A stretch of DNA of 64,000 nucleotides from Aliidiomarina taiwanensis (GCF_003987015.1 NZ_PIPQ01000001.1:1-64000), one strand, 5' to 3'. Positions 16,998 through 26,631 are shown, counted from the first letter of the stretch. Translations and numbers: made by a program. Notes: generated by a model from the sequence alone, not told the origin.

Positions 16998-17558
16998 CTA
17001 ACTTGCTGCTTGAGCAAGAACAAATAAGCCAAAACCGAAGAATAGCACAGCACCCATGCGTTGAATAAGTTTAATAGGCAAGCGTTCGGCAAAGCGGTTA
17101 CCAAACCACAGCGCCGGGCCTGTAACCAACAACAAACCTAAGGCCCCGCCAAGCACCACAGGAAAGAAGGCTTGAAAGTTACCCGCAAGTGCCACGACCG
17201 CAAGTTGGGTTTTGTCTGCCATTTCGGAAATAAAGAAAAGTACGGCTGCGGCCCAAAAGGCACCCTGGGCCGAAATGCCTTGTACCTCGTCTTCCTTTTC
17301 TGGCATTAGCATCCAAATACCCATACCAATAAAGACCAAGCCCATAAGCCACTGATGCCAGCTGCCTTCAAACCAGCTAAACAGCACCATGCCAATCATA
17401 CCGGCCACGGCTAAATTCGCAGTCACTCCCAAGGACATACCGAGGAAAATAGGCACTAAGCGCTGTTTGCGTAAACCCAGCAATAGCGCTAAAAACATGG
17501 ATCGGTCCCCTACTTCTGCCAGACCAACCGTAGCTAACGACATCCAAAATGCTTCCAC
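16998..17558 (-). CDS. GDT1/UPF0016 family cation transporter, probable Mn2+ exporter (MneA-like)
   Basis: The 186-residue protein has six predicted membrane helices in two repeats, each with the acidic family motif: EVGDRS near residue 15 and EMADKT in the second half. Members exchange Mn2+ or Ca2+ for protons; the bacterial MneA branch exports manganese. The start is a GTG at 17558, preceded by AAGGTG nine bases upstream; an ATG five codons later is the alternative. No manganese riboswitch fits in the short upstream gap. The yeiH-like gene follows 10 bases downstream. Confidence 0.82.
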   Translation of the reverse strand: MEAFWMSLATVGLAEVGDRSMFLALLLGLRKQRLVPIFLGMSLGVTANLAVAGMIGMVLFSWFEGSWHQWLMGLVFIGMGIWMLMPEKEDEVQGISAQGAFWAAAVLFFISEMADKTQLAVVALAGNFQAFFPVVLGGALGLLLVTGPALWFGNRFAERLPIKLIQRMGAVLFFGFGLFVLAQAAS

Positions 17559-17606
17559 AACAGTACACCTTACTCAATGAGCAGCTTATGAGAGCGTTAT
17601 TATACG

Positions 17607-18656
17607 CTATTCTTTGACTGCTTGTTGCCGCTGCCCGTCCATGCCCATGGCAAGCAGCACAGGTTCTGCACCTTGCCGGGCAATAAAGTCAGCTTTGTTT
17701 TCTAGACCTTGCCAGCCTTGTGCAATCATGACTTGCGCAACCGCACCACCCATGGTGCTGCCTGGGCCTGTGAGTATGAGCACGTCGGGTGCAAACTCTT
17801 TTAAGGCCACGTTTATGGCTTGGGTAAAGTTGTAGGTTTGGGTAACTTGTGTGTCCAAGGTGTACTGGCGTAGCGCATCAGCTTGGGTGCCTGCTGGGTG
17901 CCACACTTTGCCATGGCCATCAATTAAAGGAATGTCTGGCGCTTGGAAAAAGTCCGTGGCGAAGGTGTCAAAAGCGTGCTGGCTGGCTCGCTCCATTAAC
18001 TTGGTATGGAACGCACTGTGCCCTGGTAACTCCAAGGGGTAAACCCCCTCAAGCGGAGGTAAACTTTGCATGGCCTGACGAATGGCCCCATGGCTTCCGG
18101 CCAGTACCGCATACCCGCCAAACTCAATGGACCAATACAGGGTGTCTTCGCTACTCCCTTGAGAGGTCTCAATCACGCTTTCTATGGCACTGCGGTTGGC
18201 CGCACTAGGTTGCCAGCTCTCATCGACCAAAGGATAAATAAGCTGGCCACCCAAGTCGGCCCCTTGCGTAAGGGCTGACATGCCAGACACTAATTCAAAG
18301 CCTTTATCCGCATTAAGCGCCCCCGCACACGCGAGGGCGATGTACCAGCCCATGCTATTGCCGGTGACTGCAACCACCTCGTATTCTTCTTGGTTAACGC
18401 TCAGGTAGTCGCCATAAGCACAGCTGTAAATAAGCGGCGCGGCGTTTTCTGCTTGCAAGTGTTCTCGGCTTTTAAAAGTCTTCGCACTGTCCAAGCTTTG
18501 CAAGGTAGCCAACCCCTGCTGCTGACGCTGCGCGTCGAAGCGGGCCAACATACTCTGCTTGTCGCTGTGGTGTTTATGAAAGTAACCTAACTCGCCCCGG
18601 TTGTAAGTACCACGACCTGGACAAACAACAACAGCGCGTTTTTTTGCTTTACTCAT
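17607..18656 (-). CDS. FabD-like acyltransferase (ACP/CoA malonyltransferase fold)
   Basis: The 349-residue protein has the malonyl-CoA:ACP transacylase fold: VVCPGRGTYNRGELG at the N-terminus, a nucleophile elbow GNSMGW (Ser101) and ELPGHSAFHTKLM further on. The elbow differs from the usual GHSLGE in having Asn in place of the conserved His. It is therefore a divergent paralogue, not the housekeeping FabD. Its ATG overlaps the stop of the E1 gene (ATGA), so it is the third gene of the gcdH operon. The acyl donor and acceptor are unknown; acyl-CoA from the E1/GcdH pair is a reasonable guess. A longer frame to 18830 is rejected because it overlaps E1. Confidence 0.75.
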   Translation of the reverse strand: MSKAKKRAVVVCPGRGTYNRGELGYFHKHHSDKQSMLARFDAQRQQQGLATLQSLDSAKTFKSREHLQAENAAPLIYSCAYGDYLSVNQEEYEVVAVTGNSMGWYIALACAGALNADKGFELVSGMSALTQGADLGGQLIYPLVDESWQPSAANRSAIESVIETSQGSSEDTLYWSIEFGGYAVLAGSHGAIRQAMQSLPPLEGVYPLELPGHSAFHTKLMERASQHAFDTFATDFFQAPDIPLIDGHGKVWHPAGTQADALRQYTLDTQVTQTYNFTQAINVALKEFAPDVLILTGPGSTMGGAVAQVMIAQGWQGLENKADFIARQGAEPVLLAMGMDGQRQQAVKE

Positions 18657-20842
18657 AACTGTTTCGCCTTTTCTACAATGCTCTCCACGCTGGGTAGCAC
18701 GTGGTACGCCGCTTTGGCTAAGGGAATAAAGCTGTCGTCGGCGGTTAACCTTTGCACTTTTTGCGTCGAGTCTCCGGCCTCTTGCAAGCGGGTGATGAGT
18801 TCTTCCGAAAGAGAGCCTGTTTTTCGGCATTCGTCTACAATCAGCACCTTTTCACAGGGCGCTATGGCCTGTAACAGAGACTCCATAGGCAACGGATGTA
18901 ACCAGTTTAGGTCCACCACGCGAGACTGAATTCCCTGTTCGGCGAGCTGTTTTTGCGCCTGGCAGCTTAAATAAAAGCCGTTGCCATAACTGACAATAGC
19001 CAAGTCGGTGCCTTGCCCTTCTGTGCTGACTTCGCCAAAGGCAATTCGCTCGGTTGGTTCGGGGTAGTCCCGCATCCAGCCATTGTCTCCCGGTGTATGC
19101 AGGTCCTTGGTGTTATACAGTGCGATGGGCTCTAAAAACACTACGACGCGCTTTTGCTCTTCGGCAAGACGCACCGCTTCTCGTAACAGTTTAGCGCCAC
19201 TGGCACCATTGGACGGGCATACCAGCACCACACCCGGCAAATCTCGGAATACGGTAAAGCTATTGTCGTTATGGAAGTGGCCACCAAAGCCTTTTTGATA
19301 AGCCAAACCGGCGATACGAATTACCATAGGGTTGCTGTATTGGCCCGAGCTAAAGAACTGGAGTGTTGCCGCTTCCCCGCGAATTTGGTCTTCGGCGTTA
19401 TGCACGTAGGCCAAAAACTGAATTTCGGGCATAGGTAAAAAGCCATTATGGGCCATGCCAATACCCAGGCCTAAAATGCTCTGTTCATCGAGCAAGGTGT
19501 TAATAACCCGGTTTGGGCCAAAGCTGTTCACCAGCCGGTTGGTCACGCCGTATACCCCACCCTTCTTACCAATGTCCTCGCCCGCCATCACCAAGTGAGG
19601 ATATTGATGCATCAGGTCGAGCAACGCCCAGTTCAACAGCTTATTCAGTGTTTGTGGCTTGCCGAGATTGTGCTTCTCATGCCCAAACAAACGGGCGCGT
19701 GTTTCACCCGTCGCCGCCGGTGGTATCGGTTGCTCTGGTCGCTCGGGTGCAATATGGGCCATAACCTCTGCGGCGTCGGCTAGTTTGGGCTGTGCTATTG
19801 CTTTGCGCCCTACGGCAAGAATGCGCTGGTATAACTGCTCCGTATGTTGTCGCATGCTTGCTTGGTCAGCAATGCCTAGGTGCGCAAGCAGCGCTAAACT
19901 GAACCGTAAAGGGTCTTGGGCTTCGTTGTGGGCAATCTGTTCTTTTGACAAGTAGGTCATTTCCGCGTCGGAGCCTGCATGACCATATAAACGAACACAA
20001 CGCATGTGAAGAAATACAGGCTTACGCAGCCTGCGTGCCACCCGTTCAGCTTCTTTCGAAGCTCGGTACACGTCCAGTAAATTACGACCGTCACAGCTGA
20101 TATAGTCCATGCCAGGCCGATGACCAAAGCTCGACTCGATCCACCGGTGGGGGGTGGCGGTACTGATCCCAATGCCGTTGTCCTCACACACAAGAACAGC
20201 GGGCACTGGCACGCTTTGATAAGCGGCCCAACAGGCAGCATTAATAGCCCCTTGGGTGGTGCTGTGGTTGGCGGAGGCATCGCCAAAGCTGCACAACACA
20301 ACACTGTCGTTTGGCACCTGCCCCCTATGATTTATACGTTTTGCCAAACCAATGCTATAGGCCATGCCCATAGCTTTCGGCAAGTGCGAGCCTATGGTGC
20401 TGGTTTGTGGCGGTACATAGTGGTCAAAACTGCCTAATACTTTGTGTCGGCCCGACGAAATGGGGTCGTCGGCACTTGCGGCAAAGCTAAGCAACATGTC
20501 GTGAACCGGGGTACTCCCTGGTTTTTGTCGTTGCCGTTGGATAAAAAAGGCGCCGCTGCGGTAATGCAGAAACGCCATGTCATTGGGGCGGAATGCTGCG
20601 GCTATGGCCGCATTATTCTCATGGCCGGCAGAGCCTATGGTGTAAAAGCTTTCGCCTGCCGCCTGTAGCTCGCGGCTATGCACATCGAGCAAGCGGCTGG
20701 TTAACTGGCTGTCGACTATGTCGAACACCTCTTGCTTGCTTAAGCCTAAACTTTGCAATGAAGGCAGTGGCGCAAACGCAGCCTTCAGGTCCACCAAGGG
20801 CTGGTCAAACAGCCCCGCCATTAAGCGCTCATATAAAGTCAT
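18653..20842 (-). CDS. Fused E1 alpha/beta 2-oxoacid dehydrogenase (TPP-dependent)
   Basis: The 729-residue protein joins the alpha and beta subunits of a branched-chain/pyruvate-type E1 in one chain. The alpha part (about 1-370) has the thiamine diphosphate motif GDASANHSTTQGAINAA and EDNGIGIS. The beta part (about 390-729) has VMAGEDIGKKGGVYGVT and the C-terminal transketolase-like domain. E1 decarboxylates a 2-oxoacid and hands the acyl group to a lipoylated E2. No E2 or E3 gene is present here, so it must borrow them or act alone. It lies 3 bases after gcdH. A 2-oxoadipate substrate, giving glutaryl-CoA for GcdH, is plausible but unproven; 2-oxoisovalerate or pyruvate are alternatives. 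Confidence 0.82.
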   Translation of the reverse strand: MTLYERLMAGLFDQPLVDLKAAFAPLPSLQSLGLSKQEVFDIVDSQLTSRLLDVHSRELQAAGESFYTIGSAGHENNAAIAAAFRPNDMAFLHYRSGAFFIQRQRQKPGSTPVHDMLLSFAASADDPISSGRHKVLGSFDHYVPPQTSTIGSHLPKAMGMAYSIGLAKRINHRGQVPNDSVVLCSFGDASANHSTTQGAINAACWAAYQSVPVPAVLVCEDNGIGISTATPHRWIESSFGHRPGMDYISCDGRNLLDVYRASKEAERVARRLRKPVFLHMRCVRLYGHAGSDAEMTYLSKEQIAHNEAQDPLRFSLALLAHLGIADQASMRQHTEQLYQRILAVGRKAIAQPKLADAAEVMAHIAPERPEQPIPPAATGETRARLFGHEKHNLGKPQTLNKLLNWALLDLMHQYPHLVMAGEDIGKKGGVYGVTNRLVNSFGPNRVINTLLDEQSILGLGIGMAHNGFLPMPEIQFLAYVHNAEDQIRGEAATLQFFSSGQYSNPMVIRIAGLAYQKGFGGHFHNDNSFTVFRDLPGVVLVCPSNGASGAKLLREAVRLAEEQKRVVVFLEPIALYNTKDLHTPGDNGWMRDYPEPTERIAFGEVSTEGQGTDLAIVSYGNGFYLSCQAQKQLAEQGIQSRVVDLNWLHPLPMESLLQAIAPCEKVLIVDECRKTGSLSEELITRLQEAGDSTQKVQRLTADDSFIPLAKAAYHVLPSVESIVEKAKQL

Positions 20843-20845
20843 ACA

Positions 20846-22030
20846 TTAATTGCCAAACGCTGCGATGTCCGTTTGTGCTCGCCCTAAAATCAGCGCATGC
20901 ACGTCGTGAGTGCCTTCGTAGGTGTTAACGGCTTCCAGGTTCATGACATGGCGAATAACGTGGAATTCGTCGGCAATACCATTGCCACCGTGCATGTCCC
21001 GAGCCACACGCGCTATATCGAGGGCCTTTCCGCAACTGTTTCGCTTAATTAAACTAATGGTTTCTGGTGCCAGTATGCCTGCCTCGGCCATGCGACCCGC
21101 TTGTAGAGCAGCGAGCAAGCTAATATGAATTTCTGTTTGCATGTCCGCCAGCTTTTTCTGAATCAGCTGATTCGCCGCCAAGGGCCGCCCGAACTGCTTT
21201 CTGTCTAAGGTATACTGACGTGCGGCATGCCAGCAGAACTCAGCGGCACCTAAAGCCCCCCAAGCAATACCGTAACGCGCTTTATTCAAGCAGCTAAAAG
21301 GACCTTTTAAGCCTGTAATGTCAGGGAACATGTTTTCTTCCGGCACAAACACGTTGTCCATGACAATTTCACCGGTAATAGAAGCGCGCAAACTAAACTT
21401 GCCTTCAATTTTGGGTGCAGACAGACCTTCCATGCCTTTTTCCAAAACAAACCCACGAATAACACCGTCTAATTTGGCCCACACCACAAACACATCGGCA
21501 ATAGGACTGTTGGTTATCCACATTTTATTACCTGTCAGGCGGTAACCGCCTTCCACTTTTGTCGCGCGCGTGGTCATGCTGGCAGGGTCTGAACCTGAGT
21601 CAGGCTCGGTTAGTCCAAAGCAGCCCACATACTCGCCGGTAGCTAGTTTCGGGAGGTATTTTTTGCGCTGTTCTTCACTGCCAAAAGTATAAATTGGGTA
21701 CATAACCAGCGAGCTTTGTACGCTCATAGCGCTACGGTAGCCACTGTCTACACGTTCCACTTCACGGGCTATAAGGCCGTAGCACACGTCACTGACGCCT
21801 GCCCCACCATATTCTTCTGGCAAGGTAGCTCCTAACAGGCCTAGCTCACCCATTTCTGTCATGATGTCTCGGTCGAAACGCTCTTCACGGTTTGCGGTTA
21901 ATACACGCGGCATCAGCTTTTCCTGACAATAGGCATGCGCGCTGTCGCGGATCATGCGTTCTTCGTCAGTTAACATGGAGTCGAATTGGAAAGGGTCTTG
22001 CCAATTAAAAGAAGGGCGAAGCTTGCTCAT
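20846..22030 (-). CDS. gcdH: Glutaryl-CoA dehydrogenase
   Basis: The 394-residue acyl-CoA dehydrogenase has the GcdH-specific segments [31 protein letters not shown] and [19 protein letters not shown], the last containing the catalytic base Glu372. It oxidises and decarboxylates glutaryl-CoA to crotonyl-CoA with FAD, passing electrons to ETF, in lysine/tryptophan breakdown. The ATG at 22030 with an AGAGG ribosome binding site is chosen over an upstream frame start at 22069. It leads the operon gcdH-E1-acyltransferase. A perfect 28-bp palindromic element lies 38 bases upstream of the start. Confidence 0.92.
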   Translation of the reverse strand: MSKLRPSFNWQDPFQFDSMLTDEERMIRDSAHAYCQEKLMPRVLTANREERFDRDIMTEMGELGLLGATLPEEYGGAGVSDVCYGLIAREVERVDSGYRSAMSVQSSLVMYPIYTFGSEEQRKKYLPKLATGEYVGCFGLTEPDSGSDPASMTTRATKVEGGYRLTGNKMWITNSPIADVFVVWAKLDGVIRGFVLEKGMEGLSAPKIEGKFSLRASITGEIVMDNVFVPEENMFPDITGLKGPFSCLNKARYGIAWGALGAAEFCWHAARQYTLDRKQFGRPLAANQLIQKKLADMQTEIHISLLAALQAGRMAEAGILAPETISLIKRNSCGKALDIARVARDMHGGNGIADEFHVIRHVMNLEAVNTYEGTHDVHALILGRAQTDIAAFGN

Positions 22031-22067
22031 AGGAACCTCTGGTTTATAGAAATCATTCAGGCCATAC

Positions 22068-22095
22068 ATGGCTATAGTGTGTCTACTATAGCCAT
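22068..22095. promoter_or_regulatory. Palindromic operator upstream of the gcdH operon
   Basis: ATGGCTATAGT (22068-22078) and ACTATAGCCAT (22085-22095) are perfect 11-base inverted arms around GTGTCT. On the minus strand a TATAGT -10-like hexamer lies within one arm. The size and perfect symmetry suit a dimeric repressor (TetR, GntR, MarR or FadR type) binding over the promoter. The cognate regulator is not identifiable from this window. Confidence 0.65.
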
Positions 22096-22164
22096 ATTTA
22101 TGAGCAACTTGCTATAAGCCAAATGCGGTATTCAGCTAAGTTTTTACTGGTCGGAGCTTTGCCT

Positions 22165-24576
22165 TTAAATAGGTGATCCTGGTGGCAATTCAACCGCAGT
22201 GAAGCTTTCTGGCCACTCGCCTGTGCTTAGTAATTCCGCTAAGCAGTGAGCAAGGTGGGCTGCAGCCTGTTTGCTGGCAAAACGGCGTTTACGACTGTCC
22301 CGGTCAAGCTGCTGATGCAGCTTGGTCAGCTCTGCTCGCACAAGGGCTCGTACTTCTGGCGCTGTTTCTTCACTGTTCATCGTCTCAGCCATGCGGTATA
22401 GAGTGACATACGCGACACGTTGGCCAATGGCGTCTGTGGTGTCTTTCAGTGGGGCTAGGGTTGTATTCGTCAACTGCTGCAATAGGCTTTGTACCCCTGC
22501 AATGTCGCTGTGCTGCTGACTTTGCCAATGCAGCCGATTTAAACGCTCTGCGTTTAACAACATGGTTAAGGTAAAGTTCGCACTGCCTTCTGCCATGGTC
22601 ACTGGGTCGTTAAATAAGCCCATACGGGTTTTAAAGTCTTCGCGCGACGACCAAGAGCCCATAGCTTTCGGCACCAATAAGGCTTGAATATGCGCTGGTA
22701 GTTGCAGGAACTCAGGGGTCAGCGTGTGCAGTAACGCTGCTAAGGCCTGCGCTTGTTCTGTCCCCGAAACCGGGCGGTAATCCACCGGCCCTTCACCGTT
22801 CACATAATAACGGTAGTGCATACCAGCAATATGCTTCGCTGTGGCGTCTACCTGGTATCTGTGCAGTAAATACATGGGCACTAATACTTGTTCTAGCTCA
22901 TCTAGGGGGCGTCCTGGCGCTAGGTTATGCGCACCAAAGTTGGCAAGTATACGCTGGCGAATATCGGCAATGCGCATAAGCTCGGCACTTGGGCTTTCAC
23001 CGTTGTCCCATAAGTGTGCCGTGGCATGGCCGCCACCCACTGGGCGCGCATCGCGGTCGGAAATATAAGCATAGCCTTTGTCTGCCGCCTCTTGTAACAA
23101 GGTGGCTAAACCTTCTCGTTCTGCTTCTTCTGACGCAAACTCTTGGTAGCCATAGGCGACGGCAAACATATCCCAGGGGCCTAAGCCCGAGTCATAGGCA
23201 TTCGCTATGCTGAGTTCACCGTTTTCATCCAGCTCAATCAAGGGGTGTGGGTAATCCATCACTGAAGCTCGGTTTTGTGGGCTTGCAGCGAAGTTGTGAG
23301 CAATGCCTAGAGTATGGCCAATTTCATGGGCAGACAGTTGGCGAATACGGCTTATCGCCATGTCCTCAATGGCTTGTAGGCGCGCTTCCGTGTCGACCCC
23401 TGCTTCGTAAGGAGGCAACACCCCTTGGGCGATCAACATGTCTTGACGCACGCGTAAAGAGCCAAGGCTTACATGGCCTTTAATAATTTCGCCGGTGCGC
23501 GGGTCCACTACTGAAGCCCCGTAAGACCAGCCTCGGGTGGCACGGTGTACCCACTGAATAACGTTGTAGCGCACATCCATAGGATCTGCGTCTTCTGGTA
23601 ATATTTCTACACGAAAGGCATCTATGTAGCCTAGCTGTTCAAATGCCTGCGCCCACCACCGTGCACCGTCAAGTAAGGCACTGCGAACTGGCTCAGGCGC
23701 ACCTGGGTCAAGGTAGTACACAATGGGTTCCACTGCTTCACTACGCTCAGCTTCTGGGTTTTTCTTCTCTAAGCGATGGCGTGCAATAAAGCGTTCATCC
23801 ATGCTTTCACCTAATGGTGCTGCATAGTTTTGGAAACCGCGTGAGTAGTAACCACTGTTCGGGTGAAATGCGCGCGGTGTATAGCCTGCTGGTGGCAATT
23901 CAACAAACGAGTGGTGCATATGCACGGTGATGGCCGCTGCGTCTGGAGTGACTGAACGTACATACCGCCCAGCTTTGTCGCCGGTAAAGGTTACTTTGGC
24001 TTCTAACTCTGTGTTTTTAGGGAACGACTTGGTTCTGTCTAGCCAAAGTACCGAACGGCTTGCGTCTACTTTGAAGTTCCCTTCGTTCTGAGCTTTCAGG
24101 CGGTTGGCTAAATTGTGAATGTCTGACTTTAAAAAGGGGGTGTAGTCAATCAGTACGCCTTGGTCATTACTAGCGGCCACCTCAAAACCATATAGAACAG
24201 ACTCAGCAAAGGCCTCTTGTACACTTAGCCGCTCGGCTTCATTTTCTGTAATGGCTACGTATGTCGTGTTTTGTTGTGTGAGCAAAACACGTTCACCATG
24301 TACGCTGAACTGCACAATGCGGGTACGTCCTAGTTGTCCCCGGTCAAGACCTAAGTCGTTCGAGCCCACCCCCCGCGGTAAGCTGCTTTGAAATAGAAAA
24401 GGTTCCGTGTGTCGTGGCACTTGCACGTAAACCTTGTCTTTGGCGCTGTCTACATACAGGGTGTAGTAGCCAGTTAGCTGTTCCATGCCCTGTGTGAACT
24501 TATCGATGGTTTCTGATTTCACTGCACTTGTTGTTACAAGTAGCACAACAAATGCAGCTAGAATTCGCTTTAACAT
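22165..24576 (-). CDS. Exported zinc-dependent metalloprotease (DUF5117/DUF4953 type)
   Basis: The 803-residue precursor has a signal peptide (about 1-21, MLKRILAAFVVLLVTTSAVK) and the extended metzincin-like motif HEIGHTLGIAH (His417, Glu418, His421, His427). This follows a long N-terminal region resembling DUF5117 and DUF5118. These proteases are large periplasmic or secreted enzymes, common in marine Alteromonadales and Bacteroidota, of unknown physiological substrate. The gene stands alone: its own start follows a weak GAAGTAG site, and a terminator for the upstream ompA-like gene separates the two. Confidence 0.82.
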   Translation of the reverse strand: MLKRILAAFVVLLVTTSAVKSETIDKFTQGMEQLTGYYTLYVDSAKDKVYVQVPRHTEPFLFQSSLPRGVGSNDLGLDRGQLGRTRIVQFSVHGERVLLTQQNTTYVAITENEAERLSVQEAFAESVLYGFEVAASNDQGVLIDYTPFLKSDIHNLANRLKAQNEGNFKVDASRSVLWLDRTKSFPKNTELEAKVTFTGDKAGRYVRSVTPDAAAITVHMHHSFVELPPAGYTPRAFHPNSGYYSRGFQNYAAPLGESMDERFIARHRLEKKNPEAERSEAVEPIVYYLDPGAPEPVRSALLDGARWWAQAFEQLGYIDAFRVEILPEDADPMDVRYNVIQWVHRATRGWSYGASVVDPRTGEIIKGHVSLGSLRVRQDMLIAQGVLPPYEAGVDTEARLQAIEDMAISRIRQLSAHEIGHTLGIAHNFAASPQNRASVMDYPHPLIELDENGELSIANAYDSGLGPWDMFAVAYGYQEFASEEAEREGLATLLQEAADKGYAYISDRDARPVGGGHATAHLWDNGESPSAELMRIADIRQRILANFGAHNLAPGRPLDELEQVLVPMYLLHRYQVDATAKHIAGMHYRYYVNGEGPVDYRPVSGTEQAQALAALLHTLTPEFLQLPAHIQALLVPKAMGSWSSREDFKTRMGLFNDPVTMAEGSANFTLTMLLNAERLNRLHWQSQQHSDIAGVQSLLQQLTNTTLAPLKDTTDAIGQRVAYVTLYRMAETMNSEETAPEVRALVRAELTKLHQQLDRDSRKRRFASKQAAAHLAHCLAELLSTGEWPESFTAVELPPGSPI

Positions 24577-24614
24577 TTACTACTTCCTCTTCATCGTTAT
24601 TATTTTTTAGACAT

Positions 24615-24638
24615 AAAAAAAGGAGCCCGAAGGCTCCT
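24615..24638 (-). terminator. Rho-independent terminator of the OmpA-family gene
   Basis: On the minus strand AGGAGCC (24638-24632) and GGCTCCT (24627-24621) pair around a UUCG loop and are followed by seven T (24621-24615). It lies 20 bases beyond the stop of the gene at 24659. Confidence 0.88.
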
Positions 24639-24658
24639 TTTTAGCATGCTTTGTTGCA

Positions 24659-25873
24659 TTAGTCTCGTGATGTCACACTGACTGTCGTTTCGATACGACG
24701 GTTACGTGCGTTGGCATCGAGGGTAATGCGGTTTACAACTGGTTTTTCCATACCATGACCTACGGTTGTAATGCGTGAAGCGTCAATTCCGTATTGGTTG
24801 ATAAGGATATCAGCAACGGCTTGAGCACGGCGCTCTGATAATGCCTGGTTGTATTCAGCTGTACCAATTAAGTCTGTGTGACCTTCAATAAGTACGTCTA
24901 GGCTTTGGTTTACACCAACAAGTACCGCTAGGTCACGAATTTCATCGTAGTAGCGCTCTGGAACACGTGAAGAGTCAAAACCGAAGGTTACACGTAAGTG
25001 GTGAACCTGTGACTGCTCTTCGTACACACTACAACCGCGCGCATCAACCGTATGACCACGTGGTGTATTCGGGCACACATCACGGTAGTCTGGAATGCCG
25101 TCGCCGTCAGCGTCACTGGTACGGTCAACTTGCGCTAACGCCATACGTATTCTTGGAGTTAACTCTTCGTCTGGCAATACTCCTAGCTCGGCTGCACTCC
25201 CCGCTGTAGCTGACATGCCTTGTTCTTCAGCTGTAGGCATTGTCGTTGAACCTGACGTTGCAGTTGTTGGAGCCGCTGTGCCTGCACGTGCCACTTTTTG
25301 CTCTTCTTGCGCTGCTTTAACGCGTGCAATAGCCGGCCCTTTGTCGCCAAAGCTCATGTTAAGACCAAACATCAGCGCGTGGTCTTGGAAGCCACCACCT
25401 GAAAGGAAGTTGTATTCACCCGACCAGTACAAACGGTCGTTGATGGCTTTGCGGAAACCAGCTGTTGCGCGGAACGCACGGGTCACATGAGAGCCAACTT
25501 TCACACTACCAAAACCAGGGCCAAGGTAAACACCGTTGTCTAGGTTGTAGAGCGCGTCCACACCAAGACTATAACCAGACTTACTTCCAGTGCCGTTTTC
25601 AACATCAGCTTTTAAGTAGTCTAAGCTGGTGCGAACAGACCAATGCTTGGTTAATGGGGTGTTTAATTGAATGCCGGGGGCAATGTTTTTGAAGCCGCTT
25701 TCAATGTTGCTCAACGGAACAGTTGGGAATGTACGGGCGCTATCTAAGTTATATACACCTAAGCGCAAACCTAGAGATAGCTCTTCGTTGTCGAAAGACG
25801 CCAACGCCTGTGGGCTGACGGCCATGACACCTGCCAGCAGCGCAGGCAGCGTAAAACGGGCAGATTTAATCAT
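24659..25873 (-). CDS. OmpA-family outer-membrane protein with calcium-binding linker
   Basis: The 404-residue precursor has a signal peptide (about 1-25, ending ALA), an N-terminal beta-barrel (about 26-185) and an Ala/Thr/Gly-rich linker. A thrombospondin type 3-like calcium loop (DADGDGIPDYRDVCPNTP) and a C-terminal OmpA domain (VLIEGHTDLIGTAEYNQAL, SERRAQAV) complete it. The protein should tie the outer membrane to peptidoglycan like OmpA/OprF. The ATG at 25873 with AAGGA is preferred over a longer frame because it gives a clean signal peptide. About 260 AT-rich bases upstream hold its promoter. Confidence 0.9.
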   Translation of the reverse strand: MIKSARFTLPALLAGVMAVSPQALASFDNEELSLGLRLGVYNLDSARTFPTVPLSNIESGFKNIAPGIQLNTPLTKHWSVRTSLDYLKADVENGTGSKSGYSLGVDALYNLDNGVYLGPGFGSVKVGSHVTRAFRATAGFRKAINDRLYWSGEYNFLSGGGFQDHALMFGLNMSFGDKGPAIARVKAAQEEQKVARAGTAAPTTATSGSTTMPTAEEQGMSATAGSAAELGVLPDEELTPRIRMALAQVDRTSDADGDGIPDYRDVCPNTPRGHTVDARGCSVYEEQSQVHHLRVTFGFDSSRVPERYYDEIRDLAVLVGVNQSLDVLIEGHTDLIGTAEYNQALSERRAQAVADILINQYGIDASRITTVGHGMEKPVVNRITLDANARNRRIETTVSVTSRD

Positions 25874-26133
25874 ATGAATATTCCTTTTATATTTCATTTT
25901 CCGCTTAGCTAAATTTAAAAATTGTTTAAGCAAGCTGGAGTAGAAAGACTAAAACACCACTTAACACTTACATCCTTTAAGTGAGTTAACTACAGCCTTC
26001 AAACGTCGCCTAATAACAATAAAACGCTTACCACTTATTTTATACAAACATTGCAAAAAACGACAGTACTACTTGCAAATTCTTTTCAAAAGCAACTTAT
26101 TATCAACTTTTGCTAAGCACATGGGCACCTAGA

Positions 26134-26631
26134 CTACTGTTGACGTACCTTGTGCTCGACTTCTCGGTACAGCGACTTCCTTAACCCTAGCAGAAAGACT
26201 ATTTCCGCGACAATAAAAAGTGGGCCTATTGCTAACCCCATAATATCGTCTACAAAAGCAGGTTTTCGCCCTTCATAAGCGTGCCCTATAAACTGCAACA
26301 CCCAACCAACAACAAATAAGCCAACCCCAGTGATTAACCAGGTGCTTGTTTCTAATGCTGCAATTTCAGCGCCAGCCCATACACACAGGCCAAGGAATAC
26401 CGCCATTAACACACCAAGCATCATATCGAGCAGAAGGTAATAGATGCCACCTATCACTGCGATAATAAGAGCCGGTGTGACAACCAGGCTACTTACAGCC
26501 CACTCTGGCCGACCTAGCAAGCTCGCCAACGCAATAACAATAAGAGGAATACCAAGCATATGAGTCGTGATATTTCGACTATCACGGTGATAGCACGAAT
26601 ACATCGCAAGCTGCTCAACGATGGACTTCAT
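26134..26631 (-). CDS. Mpo1-like membrane protein (DUF962), putative 2-hydroxy fatty acid dioxygenase
   Basis: The 165-residue protein has four or five membrane helices and the family motifs YHRDSRNITTHMLGIPL near the N-terminus and QFIGHAYEGRKPAFVDD near residue 113. Their histidines are those proposed to bind iron in yeast Mpo1, which alpha-oxidises 2-hydroxy fatty acids. The bacterial role is untested. The ATG has AAGGA nine bases upstream. It is probably a single-gene transcript: about 140 bases separate it from the cpdB gene on the same strand. Confidence 0.82.
   Translation of the reverse strand: MKSIVEQLAMYSCYHRDSRNITTHMLGIPLIVIALASLLGRPEWAVSSLVVTPALIIAVIGGIYYLLLDMMLGVLMAVFLGLCVWAGAEIAALETSTWLITGVGLFVVGWVLQFIGHAYEGRKPAFVDDIMGLAIGPLFIVAEIVFLLGLRKSLYREVEHKVRQQ

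Noticed and set aside
17559-17606. Manganese (yybP-ykoY) riboswitch before the GDT1-family gene
   Set aside because: The gap to the neighbouring gene is under 50 bases and shows no conserved core.
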